The position numbers and the translations under genes are program-made. The notes beneath the pieces are model-generated. The model saw nothing but the letters and a program-made list of their open reading frames with translations. It was not told the DNA's origin and did no database searches. DNA of 64,000 bases from assembly GCA_947179485.1 (NCBI GenBank), contig OX359250.1, positions 6,221,661 to 6,285,660 of the forward strand, written 5' to 3'. How positions within the stretch are numbered: position 1 is the stretch's first letter; the number at the start of each line of letters is the position of its first letter. Shown here one piece after another: positions 62,731-64,000 of this stretch. The stretch comes from Allacma fusca. Its lineage: Eukaryota > Arthropoda > Collembola > Symphypleona > Sminthuridae.

Positions 62731-64000
62731 GTAATCCAGACCCCTCTGTCCTGATATGCCTGTTCAATGTTGAACAACAGTGTATTCTATAAATATTAAA
62801 CGATTTTGACAAATCAATGCTCTGCTTTAATAAACTATTGAAATTCCATGCTGAGGAACTCATAACTGTTTAAATGAAGAAAGGAACATATTGAGACTGC
62901 TAGACATAGTTTGTGTTGCTTATCTGGATCAAGAGTTTTAGCATGCTAGTGACATCTGATTCTGATTGTAAAACATCTTGCGCTCTAATATTTGACAACT
63001 TTCAGTCAAGTTGGGCATTCGTAACTCTTTCCCTCGATTTGTAGTTCCTTCGACGGCTCTAGTGCAAGTATCATGTGGGACTTAGAATTCTTGACGAGTA
63101 CAAGTACGTTCCAGAGTCCTCAAACTCCTTCTGAATGATGTTAGGTTTCAAAATACTTTGACTTGGAACTTTAAATGTGGGTCAAGTTCAGGCTGAGATC
63201 TGGAGATTACTTTCCAGAATGCGCAGCCTGCCAGAAAGCTTGACGAAAGGAACTGAACTAGTCGTGTTTACGAGGGGAAAAGAATCCTGAGCACAGAATA
63301 ATGCCTTGTGGAAAATGGTTCAGGATACAAAAAAAAAGTGGACATAGAAGCAATCGATCAAGAACACAAGACTTGAAAGGTATTATATTCTATAGCCCGA
63401 ATTCAAACTACAATCTTACATCAAGACAGAGTATAGTATTCAAGAAGAAAGTAATTTCAAAAGCTTGTATAGTAAATGGCTTAAATCCCAAGCATAATTT
63501 AGCTACGATTCTGTTGCATGGAATATTAATAGGAGCCGGAGGATCCGTATTTGATAGCATCGCAATAGATCTGAGTACTCCCAAAACTCCAGGCATAAAA
63601 TACATGAAATAAACCACTTCTTAAACACATGTAAGACAAATCAGATTACAAAACATATCCCAAAATTATATGTACATGCCCGCCTCGGTGCATATTTCGT
63701 GACAGGTGCTGTTCTATGTACATGTTTGGATCCCCTAGTTTTTCCATTATTCCCTTCTTTTGAACACATTCATTTTGTTTCTCTGACCTTAATGGCTCAT
63801 TTTTGTAAGTCTCACTTTGTTTTTATAGAATTTCCGTGATGTGGACTTTTCCACCCATGCATGACTTCTCGACAGTAAATTGTGAGTGATTAAAAATAAC
63901 AAGTGAATTCAGACATTTCATTGGCATGATTAATCCCTTTCCAAAACCAACAGTTTGTGACAGAAGCATGCTTTCCTGTCTCTGAGAATTTCTCCCTACT
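62731..64000. other. No gene supported to the window end
   Basis: A 103-codon forward frame at 63301-63612 and a 69-codon minus frame across it have no recognised motif or splice context. No repeat or RNA gene seen. Confidence 0.35.

Noticed and set aside
63301..63612. 103-codon forward frame near the window end
   Set aside because: No recognised family, an overlapping reverse frame of similar quality, and no splice context.
1..64000. CRISPR arrays, rRNA genes, operons
   Set aside because: No regularly spaced direct repeats with unique spacers, no rRNA-like sequence and no tightly packed collinear genes; the window is eukaryotic.

Overview
This is animal nuclear DNA, most likely from an arthropod. 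It is AT-rich, has GT-AG introns, and consists mostly of long non-coding stretches with transposon relics, minisatellites and microsatellites. The two intact genes are both spliced: a deoxynucleoside kinase most like the single multisubstrate insect-type dNK, and a two-box HMGB protein closest to arthropod DSP1. No bacterial operons, CRISPR arrays, rRNA or convincing tRNA were seen. The species cannot be decided from the sequence alone.

Layout. 0-2.6 kb: five-exon dNK gene on the minus strand, read leftward. 2.6-9.7 kb: no gene; a 39-bp x2 minisatellite and a 12-bp minisatellite. 9.7-11.2 kb: a run of short hairpins, then the GIY-YIG endonuclease end of a Penelope-like element with its 3' tail. 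11.2-28 kb: non-coding, with microsatellites and strand-biased low-complexity blocks. 28-32.5 kb: unrecognised broken coding relics, a decayed Helitron helicase C-terminus on the minus strand, and two plus-strand Helitron-type 3' ends in tandem. 33-36.5 kb: a candidate first exon, a solo Penelope-like tail, and an 850-bp ACAT-family satellite. 36.5-49.4 kb: non-coding. 49.5-50.7 kb: HMGB/DSP1 gene on the plus strand. 51-56 kb: non-coding. 56-59.5 kb: three copies of one interspersed repeat, two of them forming a foldback (large inverted repeat). 59.5-60.9 kb: an odd coding-like block. 61.6-62.8 kb: two more minisatellites.

The most unusual large-scale pattern is a recurrent composition switch. 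At about 18 places the plus strand goes within a few hundred bases from G-rich/C-poor to C-rich/G-poor, and by eye always in that order. GA, TG and GAT microsatellites sit on the G side and CT tracts on the C side. Many open reading frames in the window are by-products of these biased blocks or of stop-free tandem repeats and are not annotated as genes. The two real genes are unrelated housekeeping genes: nucleotide salvage, and chromatin architecture.
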